DNA of 64,000 bases, from positions 1 to 64,000 of the forward strand of contig CACMZN010000003.1 in NCBI GenBank assembly GCA_902618175.1, read 5' to 3'. A model generated the notes under the pieces. The model saw only the letters and a program-made list of their open reading frames with translations. It did no database searches and had not been told where the DNA came from. The position numbers were made by a program, and so were the translations under genes. The DNA is from an uncultured Verrucomicrobiota bacterium (GTDB taxonomy: Bacteria > Verrucomicrobiota > Verrucomicrobiia > Opitutales > Seribacteraceae). Of the stretch, positions 37,724 to 46,817 are shown one piece after another; within the stretch, counting starts at the first letter, position 1; each line of letters starts with the position of its first letter.

Positions 37724-38188
37724 TTAGTCTTGGGTCTTTTTTTTCTTATCCCCGTCTTTCTTACCCTTGCCTTCAGGCTTTTTCCCTTCACCGGGCTTGG
37801 GTCGGGCAGCCATGGCAGCCCTACGCTCTTCTGGGTTAAGCTTCCCGTCTCCATCCTTGTCGAACTTCTCCATCATTTCCTGCCGGCGGGCTTCCATACC
37901 TTTACGGGCTTCCGCTCTTTCGTCTTCGTTGAGTTTTCCGTCACCATCCTTGTCGAACTTTTCCATGAGATGGGGAGGCAATTTACGTCCTCGCGATGCC
38001 ATGACTTTGCGCAATTCTCCTTTTTCCTCTTCGCTGAGTTTGCCGTCTCCATCCTTATCAAATTTCTTGAGCATTTCCTCTCTCGAAGGCCGTCCTTCGG
38101 AGCCGCCTTTTTTGCCCTTCCTTTCAGGCTCGGCGGAAAGTCCGACGCAAAAAGAAAGGTAGAGGATGATTGTGGATATGATTTTCAT
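37724..38188 (-). CDS. Secreted EF-hand protein with three calcium loops
   Basis: A 154-aa exported protein with a signal peptide (MKIISTIILYLSFCVGLSA) and three near-identical calcium-binding loops of the type KFDKDGDGKLSEEEK, spaced about 35 residues apart. The C-terminus is Lys/Pro-rich (KPGEGKKPEGKGKKDGDKKKK). The loops have all the canonical Asp and Glu positions, so calcium binding is expected. Similar small secreted EF-hand proteins are frequent in PVC bacteria, with unknown roles. A strong terminator follows; uxaC lies 78 bp upstream on the same strand. Confidence 0.9.
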   Translation of the reverse strand: MKIISTIILYLSFCVGLSAEPERKGKKGGSEGRPSREEMLKKFDKDGDGKLSEEEKGELRKVMASRGRKLPPHLMEKFDKDGDGKLNEDERAEARKGMEARRQEMMEKFDKDGDGKLNPEERRAAMAARPKPGEGKKPEGKGKKDGDKKKKTQD

Positions 38189-38266
38189 TTAATCTTGGGT
38201 TATAGGGTTTTAAAAGTTGATTCCTGTACGCTTGAATGTGTCGTTTTGTGAAAGTTTCGCTTTGCT

Positions 38267-39676
38267 TTAGGACAAAACTCCCAGTTTGAGAAACTCCTTG
38301 GCATTTTCGAAGCAAATTCTTTTTGCAAGATCGCCGATCAGTTCGAAGTTATCCGGGACGAATCCCTGTTCCATCCATTCGCCGAGCAGGTTGCAGAGGA
38401 TTCTGCGAAAGTATTCGTGTCTGGGGAAGGAAAGAAACGATCTCGAATCGGTCAGCATGCCAACGAACCGTGAGAGCAAACCGACATTGGCCAAAGTCTT
38501 CATTTGTTCGGCCATGCCATCTCTTTGATCCAGGTGCCACCAACCCGAACCGAATTGCATCTTTCCGGGGATCTCCCGCTGGAAGTTTCCGAGCATGGTG
38601 GCGATGGTGAAATTGTCTGCGGGATTGACATTGTAGACGATGGTCTTGGGCAGGGAATTTTCCTGATCAAGCTTGTCGAGAAACCTCGACATTCTTTCTG
38701 CTTGCGGACGATCTCCAATCGAGTCGGTTCCTGCATCCGTTCCGAATTCCTCGAGCAACCGGTTGGAATTGTTTCTCAGGGGTCCAAGGTGTACCTGCAT
38801 GGTCCATCCCTTGGATGCGTACAGTCGGCAGAGATAGAGCATGATGAAGGCCCCGAAACGCTCCTCCTCTTCGGCCGACGCATCGGCTCCGTTCAGGGTC
38901 TGGTCAAATAATCTGCGGGCTTCCTCCTGGTTGGGGAAATCGCAATAAAAATGGGGGAGACTGTGATCCGAAAGCCTTGAGCCCAATTCATGGAAATGGT
39001 TCATTCGTTTGGCCATGGCTTCCAGGAAATCGTTCAAATGTTCGATTTCCTTACCGCTCTCCTGTTCCAGCCCCGTCAACCAGTCGAGGAATGGTCCGGA
39101 CTTGGAGATCGCCCAGGACTTGTCGGGACGAAAGGTCGGATAGACCTGAGTATTTAGGTTTGTATCCTTCAGAATGGTGTGGTGGTCCTCGGTCGAGTCC
39201 GCGGGGTCGTCCGTCGTACATAGGGCCTTCACTTTGAATCGCCGAAGCATTCCCCGGGCGGAAAAGGAAGGATCTCCAAGTTGGGAGTTGACCTGTTCCC
39301 AAATCTCTTCGGCGGTGTCGGGACCGAGGAGTAAATCGATGCCGAAGCAACGCTTGAGTTCAAGGTGCGTCCAGTGATAGAGGGGGTTGCCCAATGCATG
39401 GGGGATGGTTTCCGCCCACGCCAGGTACTTGTCCTTGGGGTCGCCGTTTCCGGTGACCAGTTCCTCCGGTGTTCCGTTGGCCCGCATCGCCCGCCACTTG
39501 TAATGGTCCGCTTCCAGCCAAGCTTCGGCCAAGTTTTCGAACCTTCGGTCTTGGGCGATTTCGTGTGGGGACAAGTGGTTATGAAAATCGAAAATGGGTT
39601 CGTCCTGAGCGTATTCGTGATATAGGCGAATGGCCTGTTCATTTCCCAACAGAAAATTGTCGTGAATAAAACTCAT
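38267..39676 (-). CDS. uxaC: Glucuronate isomerase
   Basis: A 469-aa isomerase that converts D-glucuronate to D-fructuronate (and galacturonate to tagaturonate). It belongs to the amidohydrolase superfamily, with the metal motif IFDFHNHLSPHEIAQDRRF, then WRAMRANGTPEELVTG, LCTTDDPADSTEDH, WTMQVHLGPLRNNSNRLL and FGSGWWHLDQRDGMAEQM. Length is typical. The sulfatase gene ends 7 bp upstream on the same strand, so they are very likely cotranscribed, which ties desulfation to hexuronate breakdown. Base composition is G+C-rich relative to the left half of the window. Confidence 0.96.
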   Translation of the reverse strand: MSFIHDNFLLGNEQAIRLYHEYAQDEPIFDFHNHLSPHEIAQDRRFENLAEAWLEADHYKWRAMRANGTPEELVTGNGDPKDKYLAWAETIPHALGNPLYHWTHLELKRCFGIDLLLGPDTAEEIWEQVNSQLGDPSFSARGMLRRFKVKALCTTDDPADSTEDHHTILKDTNLNTQVYPTFRPDKSWAISKSGPFLDWLTGLEQESGKEIEHLNDFLEAMAKRMNHFHELGSRLSDHSLPHFYCDFPNQEEARRLFDQTLNGADASAEEEERFGAFIMLYLCRLYASKGWTMQVHLGPLRNNSNRLLEEFGTDAGTDSIGDRPQAERMSRFLDKLDQENSLPKTIVYNVNPADNFTIATMLGNFQREIPGKMQFGSGWWHLDQRDGMAEQMKTLANVGLLSRFVGMLTDSRSFLSFPRHEYFRRILCNLLGEWMEQGFVPDNFELIGDLAKRICFENAKEFLKLGVLS

Positions 39677-39683
39677 TTAAAGA

Positions 39684-41831
39684 TTAGTTGATTTTGATTC
39701 TTACCCTCTTGATCTTACCATCAAACGCGAATGATTCCATGTCCTGTCCAACCATGCCGCCCTCATCCCGTCCGACCTGCAAGCCATCAGCGGGCATCTC
39801 CTTGACCAAACCACTCACTTTTCCACTTCCGAGTTTACGATCTTCGGAGTATAGATTCACCATACCTTTGGAATCCAGCTTTGCGGAGACTCTTAATTCC
39901 TTGTTGCCAAGTTTTTCGCTGGCCACCACTTTTTCGACTTTCCCTCCCAATCGAATGGTGAATTGAGCATAGCCCTTATTCATAAACAAGTTCCATCCGT
40001 GAGCATCTCCACCCTGTGCAACGAGGATTCCATCGCCCTGCTTTTCAAGCTGCACTTCCACCTCGAATGTTTTCTTTGCAATCATCGGAGCCACCCCCAT
40101 AGGCAGATTCGCATCGGGTTTTAGGTTGAAGACCTGCTTTTTGCTGAAGTTGTTCTTCTTCCGATTCCATGGCCAAGGTTTTGCCTTGGCCTCGATGGCC
40201 CAGGCTTCCCATCGGTCCGCCATTTCCTTGGTCCGCTCTGGGTGTCTTTCAGAAAGATCATTGAGCTCCGAACGGTCCGCATTCAAGTCATACAACTCCC
40301 AGGCTCCATTGGCTCCCTTGGCCACCAGTTTCCATTTTCCCATTCGAATCGCCCGGTTTCCTTCATGTTCCCAAAAGATTGGGTTTTCGCGGCCAAGTCG
40401 CTTGCCTGAAAATGCAGGTTTTAAAGATACCCCCTGCATCGGGACGATTTTTTGTCCATTCGCTTCCTTTGGGTACTCCGCGAGGCCTAAATCCACACAT
40501 GTTGCCATCAGATCGATCAGGTGAGCGGGTTGATGCTCAAACTTACCACGAAGTTGGGGTGCGATTCCCTTGGGCCAATGAGCGACCAAAGGCGTACCGA
40601 TTCCCCCCTCATGCACCCAATGCTTGTATTCCCGGAAGGGCGTGTTGCTGACGTTTGCCCAGGCCCGTCCGTACCCATGATAGGTGTCGGGGCCGCCCGG
40701 CATGACCCCGGTGCCTTGTTTGATGACCACTCCCTCACGAGTCCTCTTGGGGATCATGTCCATTTGTAAATCGGTTGCCTTCATCGGTTTGAGAACATCG
40801 GGATCCGAGTCTTTGTACTGAATGCCTTCTTTTCGTCCCATACCTTCGGCGCATCCGCCGTTATCGGCAATGAATAGAATCAGGGTATTGTCTATCATTT
40901 CTCTTTTTTCAAGGGCTTCTATCACCCGGCCAAGGCCCTGATCCAAACGGTCGACCATCGCGGCATACACCTCCATCAGACGGATTTCCCACTTCTTGTT
41001 CCTGACTTCGCTCCAAGGCTCCGCATCCCTTGGGGACAATTTCCATTTTGGATCGATCAACCCCATCTCCAGTTGCCTCTGATAGCGGCCTGCACGGATC
41101 ACTTCCCAGCCCGCGTCGTAGCGACCCTTGTATTTTTCAATATCTTCGGGCAAGGCATGCATCGGCCAGTGGGGAGCAGTGTGTGCGATATACAGAAAGA
41201 AGGGATTGTTGCCTTTGTGTTCCGTAATGAAACGGGTCGCGTGGTCATTGATCGCATCGGTGTAGAAAAACTCCTCTGGCTTGTATTCAGGGTCGGCGTA
41301 GGGGGAAATCAAAGTATTCTGCCTAGTCAGGGAATTTGGGTCGAAGAAACTGCCCGCTCCGTGAATCGTCCCGTAGAAACGATCAAATCCCCGTTGCCTC
41401 GGCCAATTGTGTTGGGAGGAACCGGGATGAATCTTTGGGGTTACATGCCATTTTCCGGAAAGATAAGTCGAATACTTCGCCGGTTTCAGAACCTCGGCTA
41501 TGGTTTGCACATCGCTTCCTAGATCTCCCATGTATCCGGGAAGTCCGGTGTCGTTCATCATGTGTCCGATTCCTGCCTGATGTGGGTAAGTGCCGGTCAG
41601 CAGACTTGCGCGGGTGGGGCAACACCGGCCGGTGTTGTAGAACTGAGTGAATCGTAACCCGTTTTCCGCCAACCTGTCGAGATTTGGAGTCTCGATCTCG
41701 CTTCCATAACATCCAATGTCCGACCATCCCATATCGTCTGCCATAACGATGATGATATTCGGTTTGCTTTGTCCCGATGAAAAATGGAATGAGTGGGCTA
41801 GTAAAAGAAATTGAAATAAGGGTCGGTACAT
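39684..41831 (-). CDS. Secreted arylsulfatase (S1 family)
   Basis: A sulfatase of about 715 aa. Motifs are PNIIIVMADDMGWSDIGCYG (metal Asp pair), the formylglycine site GRCCPTRASLLTG (C-x-P-x-R), YLSGKWHV, and LILFIADNGG. After about residue 560 comes a beta-rich C-terminal region (MNKGYAQFTIRLGGKVEKV). The track start (41984) reads backwards through the tRNA-Cys gene; its first residues (GIEPANRGFAVPG...) are the known artefact of translating a tRNA. Met at 41831 starts a proper signal (MYRPLFQFLLLAHSFHFSSG). It is 7 bp before uxaC, so a sulfated uronic-acid polysaccharide is the probable substrate class. Confidence 0.92.
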   Translation of the reverse strand: MYRPLFQFLLLAHSFHFSSGQSKPNIIIVMADDMGWSDIGCYGSEIETPNLDRLAENGLRFTQFYNTGRCCPTRASLLTGTYPHQAGIGHMMNDTGLPGYMGDLGSDVQTIAEVLKPAKYSTYLSGKWHVTPKIHPGSSQHNWPRQRGFDRFYGTIHGAGSFFDPNSLTRQNTLISPYADPEYKPEEFFYTDAINDHATRFITEHKGNNPFFLYIAHTAPHWPMHALPEDIEKYKGRYDAGWEVIRAGRYQRQLEMGLIDPKWKLSPRDAEPWSEVRNKKWEIRLMEVYAAMVDRLDQGLGRVIEALEKREMIDNTLILFIADNGGCAEGMGRKEGIQYKDSDPDVLKPMKATDLQMDMIPKRTREGVVIKQGTGVMPGGPDTYHGYGRAWANVSNTPFREYKHWVHEGGIGTPLVAHWPKGIAPQLRGKFEHQPAHLIDLMATCVDLGLAEYPKEANGQKIVPMQGVSLKPAFSGKRLGRENPIFWEHEGNRAIRMGKWKLVAKGANGAWELYDLNADRSELNDLSERHPERTKEMADRWEAWAIEAKAKPWPWNRKKNNFSKKQVFNLKPDANLPMGVAPMIAKKTFEVEVQLEKQGDGILVAQGGDAHGWNLFMNKGYAQFTIRLGGKVEKVVASEKLGNKELRVSAKLDSKGMVNLYSEDRKLGSGKVSGLVKEMPADGLQVGRDEGGMVGQDMESFAFDGKIKRVRIKIN

Positions 41832-41908
41832 TTCGATGCAAGAGATGTTTGGCATTTTTGCTTGCTCGAAGGGGTGGAAGTCAATACTTATCCCAACTTC
41901 CAAGGATG

Positions 41909-41983
41909 GGCGCGGTAGCCAAGTGGTAAGGCCGGGGACTGCAAATCCTCTATTCGCCGGTTCGATTCCGGCCCGCGCCTCCA
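41909..41983 (+). tRNA. tRNA-Cys (GCA)
   Basis: The cloverleaf can be folded by eye: acceptor stem GGCGCGG/CCGCGCC, anticodon stem GGGGA/TCCTC with loop CTGCAAA (anticodon GCA), and T-arm GCCGG TTCGATT CCGGC. The discriminator T and CCA are encoded. It is the only RNA gene I find. It lies directly beside the inverted-repeat cassette, and tRNA genes are common integration sites. Confidence 0.95.
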
Positions 41984-41996
41984 ATCTTTAAACAAA

Positions 41997-42015
41997 TTAC
42001 CTGAGTGGAATAAAC
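41997..42015 (+). repeat. Left copy of imperfect inverted repeat flanking the ABC/AttH cassette
   Basis: TTACCTGAGTGGAATAAAC matches, in reverse orientation, TAACCTGCAGTGGAATAAAC at 46818-46837: 18 matching bases with one mismatch and one inserted base. It begins 14 bp after the tRNA-Cys CCA end. A shorter copy of its first nine bases (TTACCTGAG) occurs on the minus strand at 42089-42097. Confidence 0.6.
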
Positions 42016-42058
42016 AACATACATTTGCCTAATTGGTCAGGCAATTGTAGCTATTCTT

Positions 42059-42086
42059 AAAAAAAAGCACTGAAACTCAATCAGTG
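42059..42086 (-). terminator. Minus-strand terminator after the 19-codon frame
   Basis: On the minus strand, CACTGA and TCAGTG form a 6-bp stem with a 7-nt loop, followed by CTTTTTTTT. The shape is a standard Rho-independent terminator. No annotated minus-strand gene reads into it, apart from the tiny frame whose stop lies in the loop. Confidence 0.7.
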
Positions 42087-42136
42087 AACTCAGGTAAATG
42101 ATCGATGTCCTCTTCGTCAATTTGAAAATAAGTCAT
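42077..42136 (-). CDS. Candidate 19-aa mini-protein or gene-tail remnant
   Basis: The frame encodes MTYFQIDEEDIDHLPEFTD and its TGA falls inside the loop of a minus-strand terminator. In-frame codons continue upstream for 12 more residues (CDPVKKKFRSNG) before a stop. It could be a mini-gene, or the C-terminal end of a decayed gene that kept its terminator. No Shine-Dalgarno motif is evident. Confidence 0.3.
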   Translation of the reverse strand: MTYFQIDEEDIDHLPEFTD

Positions 42137-42247
42137 GCCATTAGAACGAAATTTTTTTTTTACTGGATCACATTATCTCCAGGTTTGCAGTAATTTTGTT
42201 GGTCTGTGATCCTTGTAGTTTTGGGTGTCAGACGATAGAGACATGAT

Positions 42248-42946
42248 ATGTTCGATAAAACAGTCACTGACAATTATCACGACAAAATTGCCCTTCAAGT
42301 TAGGGAAGCAAGAAAAGACTTCGGCAAGGTGCCTGTTTTGAAAGGAATCAACCTTGAAATACAGGTAGGTGAAAGGGTCGCTCTTATGGGTCCGAGCGGA
42401 AGTGGCAAATCTACCTTGTTGAACTGTATTTGCGGAATCGAACCACTCGATTCAGGGGAAATCTCTTTGGGAGGAAACTCCCTAAGTAATTTATCTAATC
42501 ACGAATTAGACAAACTGAGACGCGAAAAAATCGGTTATGTCTTTCAATCTTTTCATCTCCTTCCAACACTTAGTGCATTTGAGAACATTGAATTTTCGGC
42601 TCAGCTGGTCGGTATTAAAAAAAATCAACGGCTCGAGTTGGTAAGTCACTTGCTCGAACGAGTGGGTCTAAGCAATCGGGCAAGTCATTTTCCCGATGCT
42701 CTAAGTGGAGGAGAGCGACAGAGGGTTGCCTTGGCTCGAGCGCTAATTCACAAACCTCGGTTGATTCTTGCAGACGAACCAACTGGAAGTCTGGACACTG
42801 CCAATGGCAATCAAGTGCTTGAACTGTTGAAAAGTTTGTCCGAAGAACATGGGGTATCACTTCTCTTAGTTACTCATGATCATACTTCGACTCAAATTTG
42901 TGATCGTGTGATTACCATGAAGGATGGAAATTTGGAAATTTTTTGA
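42248..42946 (+). CDS. ABC transporter ATP-binding protein (LolD/YbbA type)
   Basis: A 232-aa ATPase of the family that powers FtsX-type permeases. Walker A is GPSGSGKSTLLN, the Q-loop follows YVFQSFHLLPTLSAFENI, the signature is LSGGERQRVALARAL, Walker B LILADEPTGSLD, and the H-loop LLVTHD. It starts a three-gene operon: the FtsX-type permease begins directly after its stop (TGAATG), and the AttH-like gene overlaps by ATGA. Together they resemble the YbbA/YbbP plus AttH groups found in many Gram-negative bacteria, thought to act on envelope lipids or lipoproteins. Confidence 0.92.
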   Translation: MFDKTVTDNYHDKIALQVREARKDFGKVPVLKGINLEIQVGERVALMGPSGSGKSTLLNCICGIEPLDSGEISLGGNSLSNLSNHELDKLRREKIGYVFQSFHLLPTLSAFENIEFSAQLVGIKKNQRLELVSHLLERVGLSNRASHFPDALSGGERQRVALARALIHKPRLILADEPTGSLDTANGNQVLELLKSLSEEHGVSLLLVTHDHTSTQICDRVITMKDGNLEIF

Positions 42947-45535
42947 ATGAAACGGTTGCCAACGGTCTTCAAACTTCTCTGGCTTCTTTTTTCCATCACG
43001 ACTTTTCGTCATTTTCGAGCTAAGGTAGGACATTATTTCTTACTGGTCGCGATTGTTGCTGTCGGAGTGGGAGCGTTCAATGGTATAAGACAGGCGAGTC
43101 GTGCAGCATCCGCCAATTTCGGTCTCTTCAATCAAGCGGTTTCCGGAAGAAGTGACTTTTTAATTGAGTCACCCTCTCAACGCATTCTTGAATCTAGCCT
43201 TCTGGACTTGCAAATCCTAAACGAAGATCCTGACTGGCATCTGGTTCCAGTAATCGAGGGGTCGATTACCACTCTTGGAGAAGATAAAAATCCTGAAAAG
43301 CAAATCCGTTTGATTGGTCTGGATTTGCTGGCTTTGGGAAACTTGCCGAATGTCCTTGAACAAAATCTCGAATTTGCTGAAAAAGACGACAAGTGGCACG
43401 AATGGCTTGGTAGTGAGCGAGATGTTTGGATCGGTCGGAAAGGAGCAGAAGCTCTGGGTGCCCAAGTGGGAGATGAGATTCCCATCCTTGCCAGTGGAAG
43501 AAGAATGAAAATGAAAATTCGCATGATTCTTGATGATCCAGATGGGAACTTACCCGAGGATTTAGCCTTAGGAGACATACCAACCATTCAAAATCTACTT
43601 AGTCGGAAAGGTGAAATCAACCGAGTCGAAGTTATCCTCGATCAAATCGAGAAAAGAGAAGATCTCGAATATTTGAAGAAAATTGAGAATCGCTTGGCTG
43701 CCGTTCTTCCAAAGGAATTAATTCTTGGACCTACGGAAAATCGAGCGGCTGAACGTGCGGCGATGACTGCCGCATTCCGTCTCAACCTTTCAATTCTTTC
43801 TCTGATTGCCATTCTTGTTGGAGCGTATTTGATTCTGCAAGCTTTGGATGCCGCAGTTGTTCGAAGAAGAGTTGAAATTGCTACCTTGCGGTCTTTGGGA
43901 ATCGACCGATCAATCCTTTTTTTGGCTTATTTGCTTGAAGCTTTGCTTTTGGGTCTATTGGGATCGATCGCAGGGATCGGTGTTGGATATCTGCTTGCCT
44001 TTGCTTCCGTAGGTATGCTCGCTGATACGGTTAACGCACTTTACTTTTCCACCTCAATCGAAGCCTTGACCATAACTTCTCTTGATTTGGGAATCGGAAT
44101 CGGATTGGGTCTGGTTTTTAGTTTTCTCGCGGGATGGCTTCCGGCTCGAGACGCTACTCAAACCCCTCCTGCTCAAATACTTGCCAGAGGGGACTGGTCG
44201 CCGGGCTTTTCTTTGTTGAAAAATCCTAAGATTGGTCTGTCTCTGATAGCAGTGGGCATTCTAAGTCTTCTTTTACCCCCCTTTGTGATGGAGGGTGGAT
44301 CAAACATGCCACTTGGAGGATTCATTGCAGCAGGTTGTTGGATACTTGGTCTTGCTTTTCTTTCCGGTCATTTTCTCGTCCTGATTGCTGGTTGGATGCG
44401 TCCTTTATGCATTACTCCGTCTTCGCGTCTGGCATGCAGTCGACTGCAAGACGGGTCCAGTCGTCATCGCTTGGCAGTTGCCGGATTGGTCGTGGCAGTC
44501 GGGATGGTTACTGGAATGTTTCAGATGATCGATAGTTTTCGGGGAACTATTCAGGAATGGTTCGAAGTTCGTTTCCAAGCTGATCTTTACGTTTCCGAGC
44601 GTGGAGTCACCGGTGCTGGCAATCTGAACGGAATTGATCCCGAATTGATGGATGAATTACTCAGTGATTCAACGATTCGTTTTGCCGACGTCATGCATTT
44701 GTGCTACGCGAAACCCAAAACAGGTATTACAATTCTTGCCGGAGTGGACCTTGATGCTTGGAATGACCGCGTTCAGCAAATCTGGCTGAAACCACCGGGC
44801 TCGCTTAAATCACGAGAGGGAGTGGAGCCTGCCTTGATCAGCGAAGCATTCGCAAGACGATTCGATTTGCTGGAAGGAGGGGTGATGGAATTGGACTTGC
44901 CAAGTGGTCGAAAGTCGATTTCCCCTTATGGAATTTTTTCCGACTACGGGAACGAATTCGGTACTGCAGCGATTGATTCAGAAACTTGGAAATCCTGGAC
45001 CGGATCTCGTCGTCCGGTAAACGCAAGTTTGTACTTAAAAGATGAATTCGAAGTCAATGCAGCGCGGGATCGCTTGCGTGTTGCTTTTCCAGGTTTGGAT
45101 GTTCGTAACGGAAAAGAACTGAGGGAAGTGGCGCTTGGTATTTTTGAACAAACATTTAAGGCAACCGATGCACTCAGCCTCATTGGACTTGCCGTTGCCT
45201 TTGCAGGGTTACTTTTGGGTTTGCTTTCTATTTTTGATGAATCAAATCGTACTTGGCAAACTCTTCGCCATCTTGGATTTTCAACCCGACAATTCCTTTG
45301 GTCAGCGAGTTTTGAAGGAGCTGGCATCGGATTGACTGCTTGGGTAAGTGGCAGCATTGCCGGTCTTGCCATGGGATGGCTTTTGGTTCATGTAATAAAT
45401 GTTCAATCTTTCGGTTGGACTTTGATATGGAACATACCCATTGGTGAGTTTTTACTTTTTGGAATTCTCCTGATTGGAGTGGGATTTTTTTCCGGTTTCA
45501 TATCTGCAAACTACTGGAATTTTCGAAGAAAATGA
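42947..45535 (+). CDS. FtsX-like ABC transporter permease (YbbP type)
   Basis: An 862-aa permease with an N-terminal helix (VGHYFLLVAIVAVGVGAFNGIRQ), a large extracytoplasmic domain, then two blocks of membrane helices (about 280-480 and 720-860), as in YbbP-type proteins with two FtsX domains. Family-like segments are EIATLRSLGIDRSILFLAYLLEALLLGLLGS and ESNRTWQTLRHLGFSTRQFL. It starts directly after the ATPase stop and overlaps the AttH gene. These permeases usually transmit force to periplasmic partners and do not import solutes. The substrate is unknown. Confidence 0.9.
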   Translation: MKRLPTVFKLLWLLFSITTFRHFRAKVGHYFLLVAIVAVGVGAFNGIRQASRAASANFGLFNQAVSGRSDFLIESPSQRILESSLLDLQILNEDPDWHLVPVIEGSITTLGEDKNPEKQIRLIGLDLLALGNLPNVLEQNLEFAEKDDKWHEWLGSERDVWIGRKGAEALGAQVGDEIPILASGRRMKMKIRMILDDPDGNLPEDLALGDIPTIQNLLSRKGEINRVEVILDQIEKREDLEYLKKIENRLAAVLPKELILGPTENRAAERAAMTAAFRLNLSILSLIAILVGAYLILQALDAAVVRRRVEIATLRSLGIDRSILFLAYLLEALLLGLLGSIAGIGVGYLLAFASVGMLADTVNALYFSTSIEALTITSLDLGIGIGLGLVFSFLAGWLPARDATQTPPAQILARGDWSPGFSLLKNPKIGLSLIAVGILSLLLPPFVMEGGSNMPLGGFIAAGCWILGLAFLSGHFLVLIAGWMRPLCITPSSRLACSRLQDGSSRHRLAVAGLVVAVGMVTGMFQMIDSFRGTIQEWFEVRFQADLYVSERGVTGAGNLNGIDPELMDELLSDSTIRFADVMHLCYAKPKTGITILAGVDLDAWNDRVQQIWLKPPGSLKSREGVEPALISEAFARRFDLLEGGVMELDLPSGRKSISPYGIFSDYGNEFGTAAIDSETWKSWTGSRRPVNASLYLKDEFEVNAARDRLRVAFPGLDVRNGKELREVALGIFEQTFKATDALSLIGLAVAFAGLLLGLLSIFDESNRTWQTLRHLGFSTRQFLWSASFEGAGIGLTAWVSGSIAGLAMGWLLVHVINVQSFGWTLIWNIPIGEFLLFGILLIGVGFFSGFISANYWNFRRK

Positions 45536-46662
45536 AATTTATTCCTTTTATGTTTTTGCTCATACATCTTTTTTCCCATGGAGAATGGATCCAACCACCT
45601 CTTCGAACCTCTACCGGCTTTCGGGTTCCTTCACCAGATCATTATCCGAACTTTCCTCGCGATCATGGAGCTCATCGCGAATATGCTTTGGAATGGTGGT
45701 ACTGGATTGGTCATCTGCGATCCGTTGAAGACAAGAGGGAGTTTGGTTTTCAAGCGACTGTTTTCAGAGTTGCTGGTGACCCTACTGATGCCAACAAACT
45801 TGAAACCAGCTTGTTTGGCAGTCGGCAACTACATCTTGCTCACTCTGCTCTGAGCGATTTGAACTCTGGAGAATACATTCATTGTGAACGAATTTTGCGT
45901 GAGGGTTGGCAGGCTAAGGTTTCAACAAAGACATTGTCGATGAAGGTGGGTGGCATCGAAGCCGGACTGCTTACGAAGAAGGAAGGCCATAAAATTTCGG
46001 TTCGCTATCCAAATGGAGCAGTTCTACGGCTTGCTCTTATTCCATCCAAGCCATTGGTTCGTTTTGGAGATCGTGGACTAAGCAGAAAAGGAAGCGAACC
46101 AGCCTCCGTCAGCTGGTATTGGACCTACACTCGTCTAGAGGCCAAGGGAACACTTTTTTATCGGGGTGTGGAAAGAAAAGTGGAAGGTCTGGCTTGGATG
46201 GATCACGAAATTTCATCCAGTCAATTGGGTAAGGGTCTGGTCGGATGGGATTGGACTTGTATGCACTTGAACGATGGGACTGAACTCAAAGCGTATCGTC
46301 TTCGAACGGAGGAGGGCAGTTGCGATCCATGGTCTGCAGTGTATTGGATTAACTCCGACGGATCGACAACATCCGTAAAGTCGGAGAATTTTAATTGGCT
46401 CACTGAAAAGTTTTGGAAAAGCCCCAAAACAAAACTCGAATATCCAACTTCAGTCAAAATTATCGTACGCCATCCCACTCGTGGAGTATGTACTTACCGG
46501 ATTAGACCTCTTATTGAAAATCAGGAATTCCATGGAAATCGTGCAGATAATGCTTATTGGGAAGGGGCTTGCGAAGTACTGGATTCTACTAACAAAAGAA
46601 TTGGTAAAGCATATCTTGAACTAGCTGGCTATGGAGGTGGGTTGGGAGCCAGACTCAACTAG
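45532..46662 (+). CDS. AttH/CrtC-fold lipocalin-like secreted protein
   Basis: A 376-aa exported protein of the AttH family, which shares a double-lipocalin fold with carotenoid 1,2-hydratase (CrtC). The N-terminus is a signal peptide (FIPFMFLLIHLFSHG), then the conserved block FPRDHGAHREYALEWWYWIGHL, FGFQATVFR and the late WMDHEISSSQLGKGLVGWDW. The start overlaps the permease stop (ATGA), so the three genes are coupled. The nearby carotenoid operon makes a CrtC role tempting, but the signal peptide and the ABC partners favour an envelope function. Confidence 0.87.
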   Translation: MKFIPFMFLLIHLFSHGEWIQPPLRTSTGFRVPSPDHYPNFPRDHGAHREYALEWWYWIGHLRSVEDKREFGFQATVFRVAGDPTDANKLETSLFGSRQLHLAHSALSDLNSGEYIHCERILREGWQAKVSTKTLSMKVGGIEAGLLTKKEGHKISVRYPNGAVLRLALIPSKPLVRFGDRGLSRKGSEPASVSWYWTYTRLEAKGTLFYRGVERKVEGLAWMDHEISSSQLGKGLVGWDWTCMHLNDGTELKAYRLRTEEGSCDPWSAVYWINSDGSTTSVKSENFNWLTEKFWKSPKTKLEYPTSVKIIVRHPTRGVCTYRIRPLIENQEFHGNRADNAYWEGACEVLDSTNKRIGKAYLELAGYGGGLGARLN

Positions 46663-46817
46663 ATTCGCTTTTTCGCTGCAATAAGTTTTGGAACCCAATG
46701 CAATGGGCGAACCCGTTTTCAAAAACATCAAATTAGATATATTAAAAAACACTCGCAGTTATTGAAAAGCGCTTTTTTTTAATTTTACTAACATGAGAAA
46801 ATTTTCGAATAACTGAA

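Noticed and set aside
41832-41984. N-terminal extension of the sulfatase in the ORF track (GIEPANRGFAVPG...)
   Set aside because: The extension reads backwards through the tRNA-Cys gene, a well-known annotation artefact; a good signal peptide starts at 41831.
43217-43587. Minus-strand ORFs inside the FtsX-like permease gene
   Set aside because: They are shadows of a clear membrane protein gene in the opposite direction.
45532-46662. AttH-like protein as a carotenoid 1,2-hydratase of the neighbouring pigment operon
   Set aside because: It has a signal peptide, is coupled to the ABC genes and is separated from the pigment genes by 578 bp and a repeat; the shared fold alone does not make it a carotenoid enzyme.
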